Source of the DNA: Thermogemmata fonticola
GTDB lineage: Bacteria > Planctomycetota > Planctomycetia > Gemmatales > Gemmataceae
Length of the DNA: 64,000 nt
Reading direction: 5' to 3'
Assembly: GCF_013694095.1 (NCBI RefSeq)
Contig: NZ_JACEFB010000002.1
Coordinates: 62,001-126,000, forward strand
The notes under the pieces were generated by a model, which was given only the letters and a program-made list of their open reading frames with translations, did no database searches and was not told the DNA's origin. This document shows positions 15,466 through 23,397 of this stretch, one piece after another. How positions within the stretch are numbered: position 1 is the stretch's first letter; every line of letters starts with the position of its first letter. Made by a program: the position numbers and the translations under genes.

Positions 15466-17934
15466 TTAGCGCTGGGAACCAATCACCTGCTGCAAGGTGG
15501 CAGCGCGACGGGCGGCGGCAGCACGGCGGGCATAGGGGCCGTGATCAGGATAATGCTCCGCTAACCATTCCCAATGAATCCGTGCCTCAGCAAAACGATC
15601 CTCCAGTTCGAGTTGAATCGCGAACATCTCTCTCAGAAGCCGGTCGTGAGGAAATTGCTGCACGCCGTGTTGCAACACTTCAAGGGATTGCAGGTAGCGG
15701 CTGCATTGGATGAGGGCATCGGCCCAGGCTCGGAATGCCAGCGGCTCGGTAGTCGAAGGGTTCTGGGCGAAACGCTCAGCGACGAGACTATACCACTGCT
15801 GTCGTTGAGGGGAATCGGTCCGGAGAAAGAGGTATTTTGCAGCTTGGTACCAGAGCAGGGGATCATCGGGCAGGGCATGCTGCCGGAAGTGATCCAATGG
15901 GACTGGACTCATAGCGATCCATCGGCATATGGATGGCAAGTGTCTAGGAGAACGCACGAGTGATTCTTTCCAGCAGTGCAAAGCGGCAGTCCAATTTGCG
16001 GAGGCCGCCCAGACCTGGCCGCAAGCAAACCAGACGTCGGGATCGGCGTGCCCCACCGTTTGGGCACGGGTCAGATAGACTGTGATGTTCTCGGCTTGCT
16101 GGGCATGGCGCAGGAGAGCGGCGATACGCAGATGGGGGCCGGGCCAAAGGGGCTGAGCATCGCACGCAGCACGACTAGCCCGCAAAGCCGCCTGGAAGTG
16201 TCCTGCACTGTCACTGAGTGTCATCAGATCGGCAGGGAGCAAGGCAGCCGCAGGTCCCGCCACAACCCAATGCCCTATACGGCTAATGTCGATGCCACGT
16301 TGAAGGTGTAAAGCTGCCAATTGTTCCCAGCTCTCGAAGTCACGAGGCCGCCATCTCAAAGCTTGTTCCAAGCAATGGGTCGCTTCATCGAAAGAAAGGG
16401 TGGCGGCGGCGCGCTGCTGCCACTTGTCCGCTCGATAATCCCAATGGAGGGGCAACCCGACGGCTAGGGCTAGTATGCCCATGAGGACGAGGAAGCAGCA
16501 CGGGGACCACCGCTTGATCGGCGGCTGCGCAGGTTGAGCGTTGGAGGCACGAGAAGCCGCGAAAGTGGCTAGAATCGTGGCACCGAGAGCAACACTGGGG
16601 ACGTGAATGCCTGCATCGACGATGCTGTGGAGGGCCACCGCAGTCAACGAAACAAAGCAGCCGAGGCTCAGAGCCTCTCCCTCACTGCGATAAGCGCGCA
16701 GGGCATGCCGCAGGGTGAAAAACACAAGCAGCAACGTAGCGACCCCGCGGAGGATGCCGCCTTCGATCCAGGCTTCCAGATACTCGTTGTGCGCGGTGGT
16801 TGAGAGGATGGGGCCGAGATGACGCGGTCGTGTCACCAGTTCGGCGATGGTGTAACCTCCCCCGCCCGTACCGCTCAGAGGGAACAAGGCTACGAGGCGC
16901 CACGCGTTCTGCCATAGGGACGTGCGATTGTCCGCTTCCCCCCGCCATAGAGTCGCCAGGCGGGTCAGGACAGCTTCATTCCCCAGCCAGAGCAACCAGG
17001 CTGCGCTCGCGATCATGAGCAGGATCACGCCACCCCAGAGTGTGCGGTGATGAGGCAAACGGGAAGCACCCAGGAGGGCAGACAAAAGCAGACTGGCGCT
17101 CAATGCTAGCACCCCGCCTCGGGACTGACTAAGCACCACAGCACTGAGCATCAATCCCAGGAAAAAGAAGACTCCGACAGCCACTGGTGAGCGCCAACCG
17201 TGGCGCCGCCATTCCGCGAGCCAGAGACCGAACGATAACCCAAACATGAGTTCGATCTGGAACGCGAAATGGTTTTTGTTGACGAAGGGGCCAAAGGAGG
17301 GGCCATCAGTGGCAAAGTGGCCGTAAATGCGCTCTTGCTCCCCGCTCAGATACTGGATGATCCCTGTGAGGGACAGTAAAAGACCGGTTCCGCACGCCGC
17401 CCACGTGAGATGGCGAAGATGGCAGCCGCGGCCCACGAGCAGTCGCCCACCGAGATAGAGCAGGGTGATTCCGGCCAATTGTGCGCCGAGGCGCTGGGTC
17501 TCCAGAGGAGCGATGCTCAAAGGCAACCACGCGGAGCGGCGGGGTACGTGCTCCGGTATTTCGCCGACTGTCAATTCCGGTTGCGCTGGCCGTAGGGTCG
17601 CATGCCACTCCGCTGCCTGGGGATTGAGCACAGCGACCCAACTCGCTGGCAAAGGCACCGTTTGGCACCAGGTCCAAGCGGTGAGTCCCAGCAAGCACCA
17701 GGCAAGCGGGTCCCGATATAAGCCGAACTCTTGCCGGGTTGTCCAGAAAACGTAAGCTCCCCACCCCGCTAGAGCCAGGATGGCCAGCATCACCACGAAT
17801 TGACTAGCAGGACTAGCACTTCCGAATGGCCAAGGAGTGAGGACGAAAAGACCAATCAGCAAGATGATTCCTGCGCGCCGAACGACAGGAATGTCGGGGA
17901 AACCCTGAAGATGGGAACTTCCGGGAAACGGCAT
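15466..17934 (-). CDS. O-antigen ligase/Wzy-like polytopic protein with TPR domain
   Basis: An 822-residue protein. The first 480 residues have a dozen hydrophobic segments and the Wzy_C/O-antigen ligase hallmark FGPFVNKNHFAFQIELMFG, then STTAHNEYLEAWIEGGILRG, the conserved periplasmic-loop H-N-E-Y pattern. After a last membrane helix (CCFLVLMGILALAVGLPL) come about 300 residues of TPR-like helices (ATHCLEQALRWRPRDFESWE, DPDVWFACGQVWAASANW). Proteins of this design polymerise or transfer lipid-linked glycans at the periplasmic face. It probably uses glycans started by a WecA-like enzyme such as the one at 3006-4577. A small secreted protein gene lies 36 bases upstream on the same strand. Confidence 0.85.
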   Translation of the reverse strand: MPFPGSSHLQGFPDIPVVRRAGIILLIGLFVLTPWPFGSASPASQFVVMLAILALAGWGAYVFWTTRQEFGLYRDPLAWCLLGLTAWTWCQTVPLPASWVAVLNPQAAEWHATLRPAQPELTVGEIPEHVPRRSAWLPLSIAPLETQRLGAQLAGITLLYLGGRLLVGRGCHLRHLTWAACGTGLLLSLTGIIQYLSGEQERIYGHFATDGPSFGPFVNKNHFAFQIELMFGLSFGLWLAEWRRHGWRSPVAVGVFFFLGLMLSAVVLSQSRGGVLALSASLLLSALLGASRLPHHRTLWGGVILLMIASAAWLLWLGNEAVLTRLATLWRGEADNRTSLWQNAWRLVALFPLSGTGGGGYTIAELVTRPRHLGPILSTTAHNEYLEAWIEGGILRGVATLLLVFFTLRHALRAYRSEGEALSLGCFVSLTAVALHSIVDAGIHVPSVALGATILATFAASRASNAQPAQPPIKRWSPCCFLVLMGILALAVGLPLHWDYRADKWQQRAAATLSFDEATHCLEQALRWRPRDFESWEQLAALHLQRGIDISRIGHWVVAGPAAALLPADLMTLSDSAGHFQAALRASRAACDAQPLWPGPHLRIAALLRHAQQAENITVYLTRAQTVGHADPDVWFACGQVWAASANWTAALHCWKESLVRSPRHLPSICRWIAMSPVPLDHFRQHALPDDPLLWYQAAKYLFLRTDSPQRQQWYSLVAERFAQNPSTTEPLAFRAWADALIQCSRYLQSLEVLQHGVQQFPHDRLLREMFAIQLELEDRFAEARIHWEWLAEHYPDHGPYARRAAAARRAATLQQVIGSQR

Positions 17935-17970
17935 GGAAAAGGTGGCATTGGGTGCTAGCCAGTCCGTAGG

Positions 17971-18222
17971 TCAACGGCGAGTGGGAGCTTTCGGTTGAGG
18001 CAAGCGTGCTTTGCGCGTGTCCTGGAGTCGGCGTCCGGTCTCTACCCACAATGCTGCCGAGGCTTCATCCCCTTCCACGAGTGTTAGAGGTGACTCCTCC
18101 GACTGCAAGGCGGTTGCCACTGGATTACCCGCTCCTTGCAAGCTCTCGCAGACTTCCGCCGTGGCCACCACGGCTGCCAATAGAACCAAGAACCCTGGCA
18201 GCACTAGCACGAGTTTGCGCAT
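17971..18222 (-). CDS. small exported protein, function unknown
   Basis: 83 residues with a clear signal peptide (MRKLVLVLPGFLVLLAAVVA, probable cleavage near TAEVC) and a mature part of about 60 residues ending in a basic, proline-rich tail (KARLPQPKAPTRR). The context, immediately upstream of the O-antigen-ligase-like gene, suggests co-transcription. No family recognised. Confidence 0.6.
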   Translation of the reverse strand: MRKLVLVLPGFLVLLAAVVATAEVCESLQGAGNPVATALQSEESPLTLVEGDEASAALWVETGRRLQDTRKARLPQPKAPTRR

Positions 18223-18454
18223 GATGATGTTCCGCTGGTGTGACTATTGCCTCGGGCAAACTCTTCACCCATAGCATAATCTGTCCGGTTGGGATATGCC
18301 AACGTTTTTCCGGTAACTTTCCGGCAAGGGCAGTCCTTGTCTGTTCCTGATGGACCCTGTTCCCGATGGACTGAGCGGGAGGGAGGGAGGGCTCATACCG
18401 GTTCACGTCAATCTCAGGAAAAATCAGGGAAGATGACTGCTTATCGAAGCGGTC

Positions 18455-19108
18455 CTAACGAAAGGGGAGCAGATGCTTGTAGTGGCTCGACAGGAGGGCG
18501 GCGAGAATTTCATCATGGTGGAGATAATAACCGCGGGAGGCGCGGGCAGCTACGGCAATTCCGATGACGCGCCGCTGAGCATCCAGCAAAGGCCCGCCGG
18601 AACGACCCGCTAGCGGAGCTTGGGCCGTCCGCCAAAAGAAAACACCCTCTTTTCCGGCATCGTCCACATATTCACGAGCTTCCAGCCGTTCTGCTCGGAG
18701 GGTAGCGCCACCCTCGGAGTTGATGCCGATGCTCCAAGCAGCCGCTGGGAAACGTTTCGGGCGTGCCCAAGGTGGTGCCAAGGGAAGCACAGGTATCTTC
18801 CGCCCTCCGGTCTCGAAGCGGACCAGGGCCAAGTCTTGCTGGGGCCAGCGGGCCACGACACGCGCCTGGCGGGCGTACCAAGCCACATCGGGATAGCTCT
18901 GCCAGGAAGTGAAAGCGACTTCCACCCGTTCGTCGATAGCCACGTGTGCCGCTGTCAGTAGCCAGCCGATTTCATTCTGGACGGCGATGACTACGCCGGT
19001 CCCAGTCGGTCCTCGTGCCACACTCACGCGCGGGCAGGCGAGGAGTGCTTCAGTCCACAAGATGGAGGTCATCACACCAGGCATTATCAAAGTCCATGCA
19101 GATACCAT
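18455..19108 (-). CDS. trypsin-like serine protease, single domain
   Basis: A 217-residue protease of the trypsin fold with the complete triad: His55 (TAAHVA), Asp92 (QQDLALVRFE) and Ser170 (LAGRSGGPLLD). It begins with a hydrophobic stretch (TLIMPGVMTSILWTEALLAC), so it is probably exported. There is no PDZ domain, unlike HtrA. The start at 19108 follows GAGGGAGCAAC. Gene neighbours on the same strand are the HAD phosphatase upstream and the small exported protein downstream. The substrate is unknown. Confidence 0.85.
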   Translation of the reverse strand: MVSAWTLIMPGVMTSILWTEALLACPRVSVARGPTGTGVVIAVQNEIGWLLTAAHVAIDERVEVAFTSWQSYPDVAWYARQARVVARWPQQDLALVRFETGGRKIPVLPLAPPWARPKRFPAAAWSIGINSEGGATLRAERLEAREYVDDAGKEGVFFWRTAQAPLAGRSGGPLLDAQRRVIGIAVAARASRGYYLHHDEILAALLSSHYKHLLPFR

Positions 19109-19176
19109 GTTGCTCCCTCATGCGCCGATGACCCATGTGGTGTTGGGCCAGAACTCGAAGAGGGGTGAGGAATGTC

Positions 19177-19899
19177 TCAATCTTGGGCTTGCACGGTACG
19201 CAGCGGAGGTTGGCTTGGGACGCTCCGGTCTTGTTCCGAGAGGGGGGGAAGCCATTCGAGCAGCTCGTCAAACTGGTTCAAGAGCCGTTGCGGTTGAGAT
19301 TGACGGATGGCCTCCTCGCTTTCGGGACCTCCGCGGACAATCCACACAGGCACCCCCGCCGCCCGTCCCGTTTCCACGTCAATGCTCATGTCCCCTACGT
19401 AGAGGGCCTCCTGGGGCGAAACTCCGAGCCGCCGCATTCCCTCTAAAAGCATAGCAGGGTCTGGCTTGGTTCGACCCGCGACATCCTCCGGTCCGAGAAT
19501 GCAACCGATAGCAGGACCGAGGGCCAGAGATTGGACCAGACGGCGAGTGAATTCGACACGTTTGTTACTGCAAACGCCTAAGCGATAGCCTCGTCGTGCT
19601 AGCTCCGCCAGGGTGGTGGTGACACCGGGAAGCCAGCGTGTCTGTTCTAGCAGGATGCGGTCATGATGCTCGCGGTAGCGAGCTATGGCTTCGGGAAGGG
19701 GCGCATTGGGAACGAGCTGTTGCAATAGACGTTGCAAGCCCCAGCCCACATGCCGCCGGACTTCCGCCTCGCTCAACGGTGGCAGCCCGTAAGCGGCACG
19801 GACATGATTGGTGCTAGCAGTAATGGCCGCGAAACTGTCGGCCAGTGTCCCATCAAAATCGAGGAGGACGGCTCGTATGCCGGATGGTGCTGTTGCCAC
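19177..19899 (-). CDS. gph: HAD-superfamily phosphatase, phosphoglycolate-phosphatase-like
   Basis: About 240 residues with the HAD motifs: I, LLDFDGTLADS (nucleophile Asp); II, GVCSNKR; III, Lys in GRTKPDPAMLLEG; IV, ALYVGDMSIDVETGRAAGV. The cap domain position and the motifs match Gph-type phosphatases that remove 2-phosphoglycolate, though the substrate range of this family is wide. The start is taken as GTG at 19899, preceded by AAAGGG; a TTG at 19920 would add seven residues. The tail after residue 220 is divergent. Confidence 0.8.
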   Translation of the reverse strand: MATAPSGIRAVLLDFDGTLADSFAAITASTNHVRAAYGLPPLSEAEVRRHVGWGLQRLLQQLVPNAPLPEAIARYREHHDRILLEQTRWLPGVTTTLAELARRGYRLGVCSNKRVEFTRRLVQSLALGPAIGCILGPEDVAGRTKPDPAMLLEGMRRLGVSPQEALYVGDMSIDVETGRAAGVPVWIVRGGPESEEAIRQSQPQRLLNQFDELLEWLPPLSEQDRSVPSQPPLRTVQAQD

Positions 19900-20044
19900 G
19901 GTAACCCTTTCGCCTTGCAATCGCCGTTGGCGTCGCCGGCAGTGCCTTGTCCGCCGCTTTGATTCAGACCGCGGTATTTCCTCTGTGCGATCCCTTTGCT
20001 ATGGTAGGAATGAACCTCCTTTTCCGCATCTGGTACTTTCCACT

Positions 20045-21052
20045 ATGCCTGGGGCACCGCGGCCATCCCGATCTGACACTGGCCCGTCTCCGCGAGTGGT
20101 TCCCTCCGGAATCACGCCCGACGCTGCGGAGTCCCAGGTTCTTCCTCCAGCATCCTCTGGAGAATCTGGACGGCATTCTCAAGCTCTGCCGGCCGCCAAC
20201 CTAAGCAGAAAGGAAGCAGCTTGTGATCCCTCGAAACCGGATTCTCCGCAGGCGGCGCTCGATGAATCGAAACTGCTCAAATCCAGGATCGGTGCGATGC
20301 CTGCGGACACAGAGAAGGGTCAGGGTGAGAAGACTGCTTCCCGGGAATCCGCAACAAGAAGCGGTGCGCTGGTACATCTGCGGTCCCGACCGGGGACGGC
20401 ATTAGCGCCGTTGGCTCCGCCGGCGACGACCGCGTTGGCACCGTTGGCGGAACGGCCCTTAACCCCGGAATTGGTCTTCCGGGAATACGCACCGCGCATC
20501 TACGCCTTGGCTCGCCGCATGCTTGGAAACGATGCCGATGCCGAAGACGTAACTCAGGATGTCCTCCTGCAAGTGGTGCGCAAGCTGAACACCTTTCGGG
20601 GCGAAAGCCAATTGGGTACCTGGTTGCACCGCGTGACCGTCAATGCCGCCTTGGCTCATCGTGCCAAACGGGCCAGCCGGCAAAAACACGAGACCAGCGA
20701 GGTGGAGGATGCCACCTTTGATGCCGCTGTCCTAACTTCCCCCGTCAAGCGCTGGCATGCTTCGCCGGAAGAACCGATCTTGACCGCCGAACAGGCCGAA
20801 ATCATCGAAAAAGCCATTCGCCAGTTGCCTGAACCCTACCGGGATGTTTATGTGCTCGCCGATGTCGAGCATTTATCCAATGCGGAAATTGCTGAGCGAT
20901 TGGGTTTGTCCGTAGCCGCAGTCAAAAGCCGACTCCATCGTGCCCGACTTCGCATGCGTGCTGCCTTGGCTCGATACTTTGAACAGGAAGCCGGTACAGA
21001 TTCCCAACCCCTCCTTCCGGACGACCCGCCTGACGGAGGATCCATCTCATGA
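20045..21052 (+). CDS. ECF RNA polymerase sigma factor (RpoE-like) with N-terminal extension
   Basis: Region 2 (VFREYAPRIYALARRML, then DAEDVTQDVLLQVV) and region 4 (LPEPYRDVYVLADVEHLSNA and a helix-turn-helix AAVKSRLHRARLRMR) define an ECF sigma factor of the RpoE type. The frame carries a long low-complexity N-terminal extension rich in Pro, Ser and Ala before region 2. The start is uncertain: ATG 20045 gives 335 residues; ATG 20297, preceded by AGGA, gives 251. The stop overlaps the ATG of the zinc-finger anti-sigma gene (ATGA), so the pair is translationally coupled. The upstream part of the frame overlaps the divergent HAD gene and is not included. Confidence 0.85.
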   Translation: MPGAPRPSRSDTGPSPRVVPSGITPDAAESQVLPPASSGESGRHSQALPAANLSRKEAACDPSKPDSPQAALDESKLLKSRIGAMPADTEKGQGEKTASRESATRSGALVHLRSRPGTALAPLAPPATTALAPLAERPLTPELVFREYAPRIYALARRMLGNDADAEDVTQDVLLQVVRKLNTFRGESQLGTWLHRVTVNAALAHRAKRASRQKHETSEVEDATFDAAVLTSPVKRWHASPEEPILTAEQAEIIEKAIRQLPEPYRDVYVLADVEHLSNAEIAERLGLSVAAVKSRLHRARLRMRAALARYFEQEAGTDSQPLLPDDPPDGGSIS

Positions 21053-21312
21053 CTTGTACTGAATTGTTGCAACTGCTGGATGATTATCTCACCGGGCAGT
21101 TGTTCTACGAACAGCAGCAATTGGTCGAGTGGCATATTTCCTCCTGCGAGCACTGCCGGACTCAGGTGGTGAGCTATCGCTTCACGATTCAGGCCGTGCG
21201 GCATCTGCCCCGCGAGGTGCCCTTGCCCCCACACTTTGCCCATCGGCTCTGGCAGATCATGCAAGAGGAATTGGCCCGCCCCCAGGAGGAAACGAAGGAT
21301 CGCTATGGCTAA
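21049..21312 (+). CDS. zf-HC2 anti-sigma factor, soluble
   Basis: 87 residues with the zinc-binding anti-sigma signature near residues 25-38: H in VEWHISSCEHC, followed by C-x2-C (H-x3-C-x2-C). This domain binds the cognate ECF sigma factor and may release it on oxidation or a structural signal. There is no transmembrane segment, so this is a cytoplasmic ZAS-type regulator. The gene starts within the stop codon of the sigma factor gene, and its stop lies 3 bases before the end of the converging halogenase-like gene. Confidence 0.85.
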   Translation: MTCTELLQLLDDYLTGQLFYEQQQLVEWHISSCEHCRTQVVSYRFTIQAVRHLPREVPLPPHFAHRLWQIMQEELARPQEETKDRYG

Positions 21313-21315
21313 CTT

Positions 21316-22584
21316 TCAGACTGCGGCGGCCACAAACGGCTCGTAAGGCGGCAAGCCCTGCTCCCGCCGCATCTCATCCATCGGACCCCACAACACATCC
21401 ACATCATCCTTGAACACGTCCCCAATCAGGACATCCGTGACGGCGCCCTTCAGGTGGGGATATTTGCGGACAAACCGCCCGAAACTCAGTCCGTCGTAGT
21501 ACTCGCATACCAATCGGCGTACACGGTCCATTCCTTGGACATAGGTCTTTTCCCACTTCCGCAGTTGAGCTTCGGAAAAGTCCTGCCGGGCAAACGCCTC
21601 CAGGATCGTGTCGGCTGCCATGCTGGCCGAGGTCATCGCCATCAACAGACCCGAAGAGTAAAGAGGATCGAGAAAGCCGAAGGCATCGCCGATCAAGCAC
21701 CAACCGTTACCGGCTGCCTTCTTGGCGCGATAGGAATACTCTTTTTGAATGCGGAAGATGTCGCATCGTGTCGCGCCGCGAATGCGGGGTTGCAGGCCGG
21801 GAGCCTTGGCCACTTCCTCGAAGTAAATAGTCTCCGGGTCCTTGTTGCCCCGCTTGAGCAAATACTCGCCATCGGCCACCACACCCACGGAGACGATGTC
21901 GTCATGGAGGGGAATATACCAGAACCAGCCTTTTTTGCCCTGGGTCTGGATGACGATGGTTGCCCCTTCATCTTTGCCAGTGTCCCGGTAGGCTCCTTTC
22001 CAGTAAGTCCATAGGGCCGCTTTCTTCAGGAGCGGGTCCCACTGGCGCAAGCCGAAGCGATCGATGATCAAAGTGCTTTGACCGCTAGCATCAATGACCA
22101 CCTTGCTGCGGACTTCATAGGGGGAGGAACCTTCGGGTTGCACCCGGACGCCGACCGCCTGCTCACCCTCGAAGAGCACCTCCAGAACCCGCGTTCCTTC
22201 CTGAACCGCTACGCCGTTTTCCCGGGCGTGATTGAGGGCCAGGTGGTCGAATTCGCTCCGCCTCACCTGCCAGGTTTGGGAGGATTCGTGCGGTTTGTGT
22301 TCCCAGAAGTAAAACGGTTCCGAAAGCCGGCCATATTGATCGATGAATTGCACGCTGTATTTTTTCACGAAATGGCTATTCTTCATTTTTTGTAACAGAC
22401 CTGTGCGCTGCATCGGATAGAAAGTATTGGGGATCATGGATTCCCCAATATGAAAGCGGGGGAAGTGGTCCCGTTCAAACAAGGCGACTTTCAGGCCGTT
22501 TTGCGCGAGTATGGTCGCCGCGGTGGAACCGGAAGGCCCCCCACCTACGACAACCACATCCACCTGTTGCGTGATTGGATTCAT
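21316..22584 (-). CDS. FAD-dependent halogenase-like / geranylgeranyl-reductase-like flavoenzyme
   Basis: A 422-residue flavoprotein with FAD dinucleotide motif VVVGGGPSGSTAATIL, then FPRFHIGESMIPN and the C-terminal FAD motif LIGDAFGFLDPLYSSGLLMA. The WFWYIPL segment fits the W-x-W-x-I-P motif of flavin-dependent halogenases of the CmlS type. Relatives in planctomycetes are annotated tryptophan halogenase or NAD(P)/FAD-dependent oxidoreductase. The true activity (halogenation, prenyl reduction or another oxidation) cannot be fixed from sequence. A ribosome site AGGAGAAGAAGACC precedes the ATG. A MarR regulator lies 96 bases upstream on the same strand. Confidence 0.75.
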   Translation of the reverse strand: MNPITQQVDVVVVGGGPSGSTAATILAQNGLKVALFERDHFPRFHIGESMIPNTFYPMQRTGLLQKMKNSHFVKKYSVQFIDQYGRLSEPFYFWEHKPHESSQTWQVRRSEFDHLALNHARENGVAVQEGTRVLEVLFEGEQAVGVRVQPEGSSPYEVRSKVVIDASGQSTLIIDRFGLRQWDPLLKKAALWTYWKGAYRDTGKDEGATIVIQTQGKKGWFWYIPLHDDIVSVGVVADGEYLLKRGNKDPETIYFEEVAKAPGLQPRIRGATRCDIFRIQKEYSYRAKKAAGNGWCLIGDAFGFLDPLYSSGLLMAMTSASMAADTILEAFARQDFSEAQLRKWEKTYVQGMDRVRRLVCEYYDGLSFGRFVRKYPHLKGAVTDVLIGDVFKDDVDVLWGPMDEMRREQGLPPYEPFVAAAV

Positions 22585-22680
22585 GGTCTTCTTCTCCTAA
22601 CGGGGGGTTATGGTATTTATAGCCTGGAATCTCACACACGGACGTCGTTGATACATCCAGTGGACGAACTTATACCGGCG

Positions 22681-23175
22681 TTATTTCCAGTGGCTGCCGT
22701 CTGGCTCATGGGGAGATCGTACCAATCGCAGCAAATCGATCAGTTGGCGTAGCTGTTCGGGACGGAGATGCCCCAGTTGCCGCCGATGGCATTGACGCAG
22801 CGGTTCCGCCAGTTGATCCAGCAACCAGCGTCCTGCCGCGGTGATGCTGACCAATACTGCGCGCCGATCTGCCGGGGAGCGAGTTCGCATGATCAGACCG
22901 CGCTGCTCGAGTTTGTCCAACATCCGGGTAATGTCCGGAGCACGGGAAATGAGGCGGTCCGCCAATGCTAGTGTTGGCAAGGGTTCCCGTGCTGCTCGGA
23001 GGAGGCGCAGGACGTTATACTGCTGGGCGGTCAATCCATACTCGGCAAACAGTTCCTCTTCCAGGATTTTCAGCCGATCGTAGGTTCTCCAGAGCGACAG
23101 GTATGCTTCCTGTTCCAGGGAGTCAAAGCGCCGCCGGCTCGGAGAACGCCGTTCTGTTATGCTGTGACCACTCAT
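22681..23175 (-). CDS. MarR family transcriptional regulator
   Basis: A 164-residue winged-helix regulator. Core features are LTAQQYNVLRLLRA (dimer helix and start of the DNA-binding domain), LADRLISRAPDITRMLDKLE (recognition helix) and the wing RTRSPADRRAVLVSITAAG with the conserved D-R-R. MarR proteins bind palindromic operators as dimers and let go on binding a ligand or on oxidation. The ATG at 23175 was chosen because the longer open frame upstream runs through a 38-bp dyad that looks like its operator. It probably represses itself and the downstream flavoenzyme. Confidence 0.88.
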   Translation of the reverse strand: MSGHSITERRSPSRRRFDSLEQEAYLSLWRTYDRLKILEEELFAEYGLTAQQYNVLRLLRAAREPLPTLALADRLISRAPDITRMLDKLEQRGLIMRTRSPADRRAVLVSITAAGRWLLDQLAEPLRQCHRRQLGHLRPEQLRQLIDLLRLVRSPHEPDGSHWK

Positions 23176-23190
23176 ACTAGCACTATAGTC

Positions 23191-23228
23191 GTCGGGACAT
23201 TGATTGTCCAGACAACTATTGTTCCGAC
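23191..23228. promoter_or_regulatory. 38-bp nested dyad, probable MarR operator
   Basis: Outer arms GTCGGGACA (23191-23199) and TGTTCCGAC (23220-23228) and inner arms TTGTC (23204-23208) and GACAA (23211-23215) share one centre at 23209.5; 14 of 19 positions of each half pair. A further perfect repeat GGACA-N5-TGTCC overlaps the left half. It lies 16 bases upstream of the MarR start, where an autorepressor would bind. Confidence 0.6.
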
Positions 23229-23397
23229 ATCTTCTGTTTCCTCTCGCTTGCCGGTCGGTGATGCCTTTTCGGTCGCTCAAGGGACGGCAGGAAGCAGGAT
23301 AAGCGCGGCATACCTTGGATGGATTGATGGGAGCTGAGATGGAGGGTGGGAGAAGGTGCCGCAAGGAAAAGGATCACGGGGTTACGACCCGGCAATC

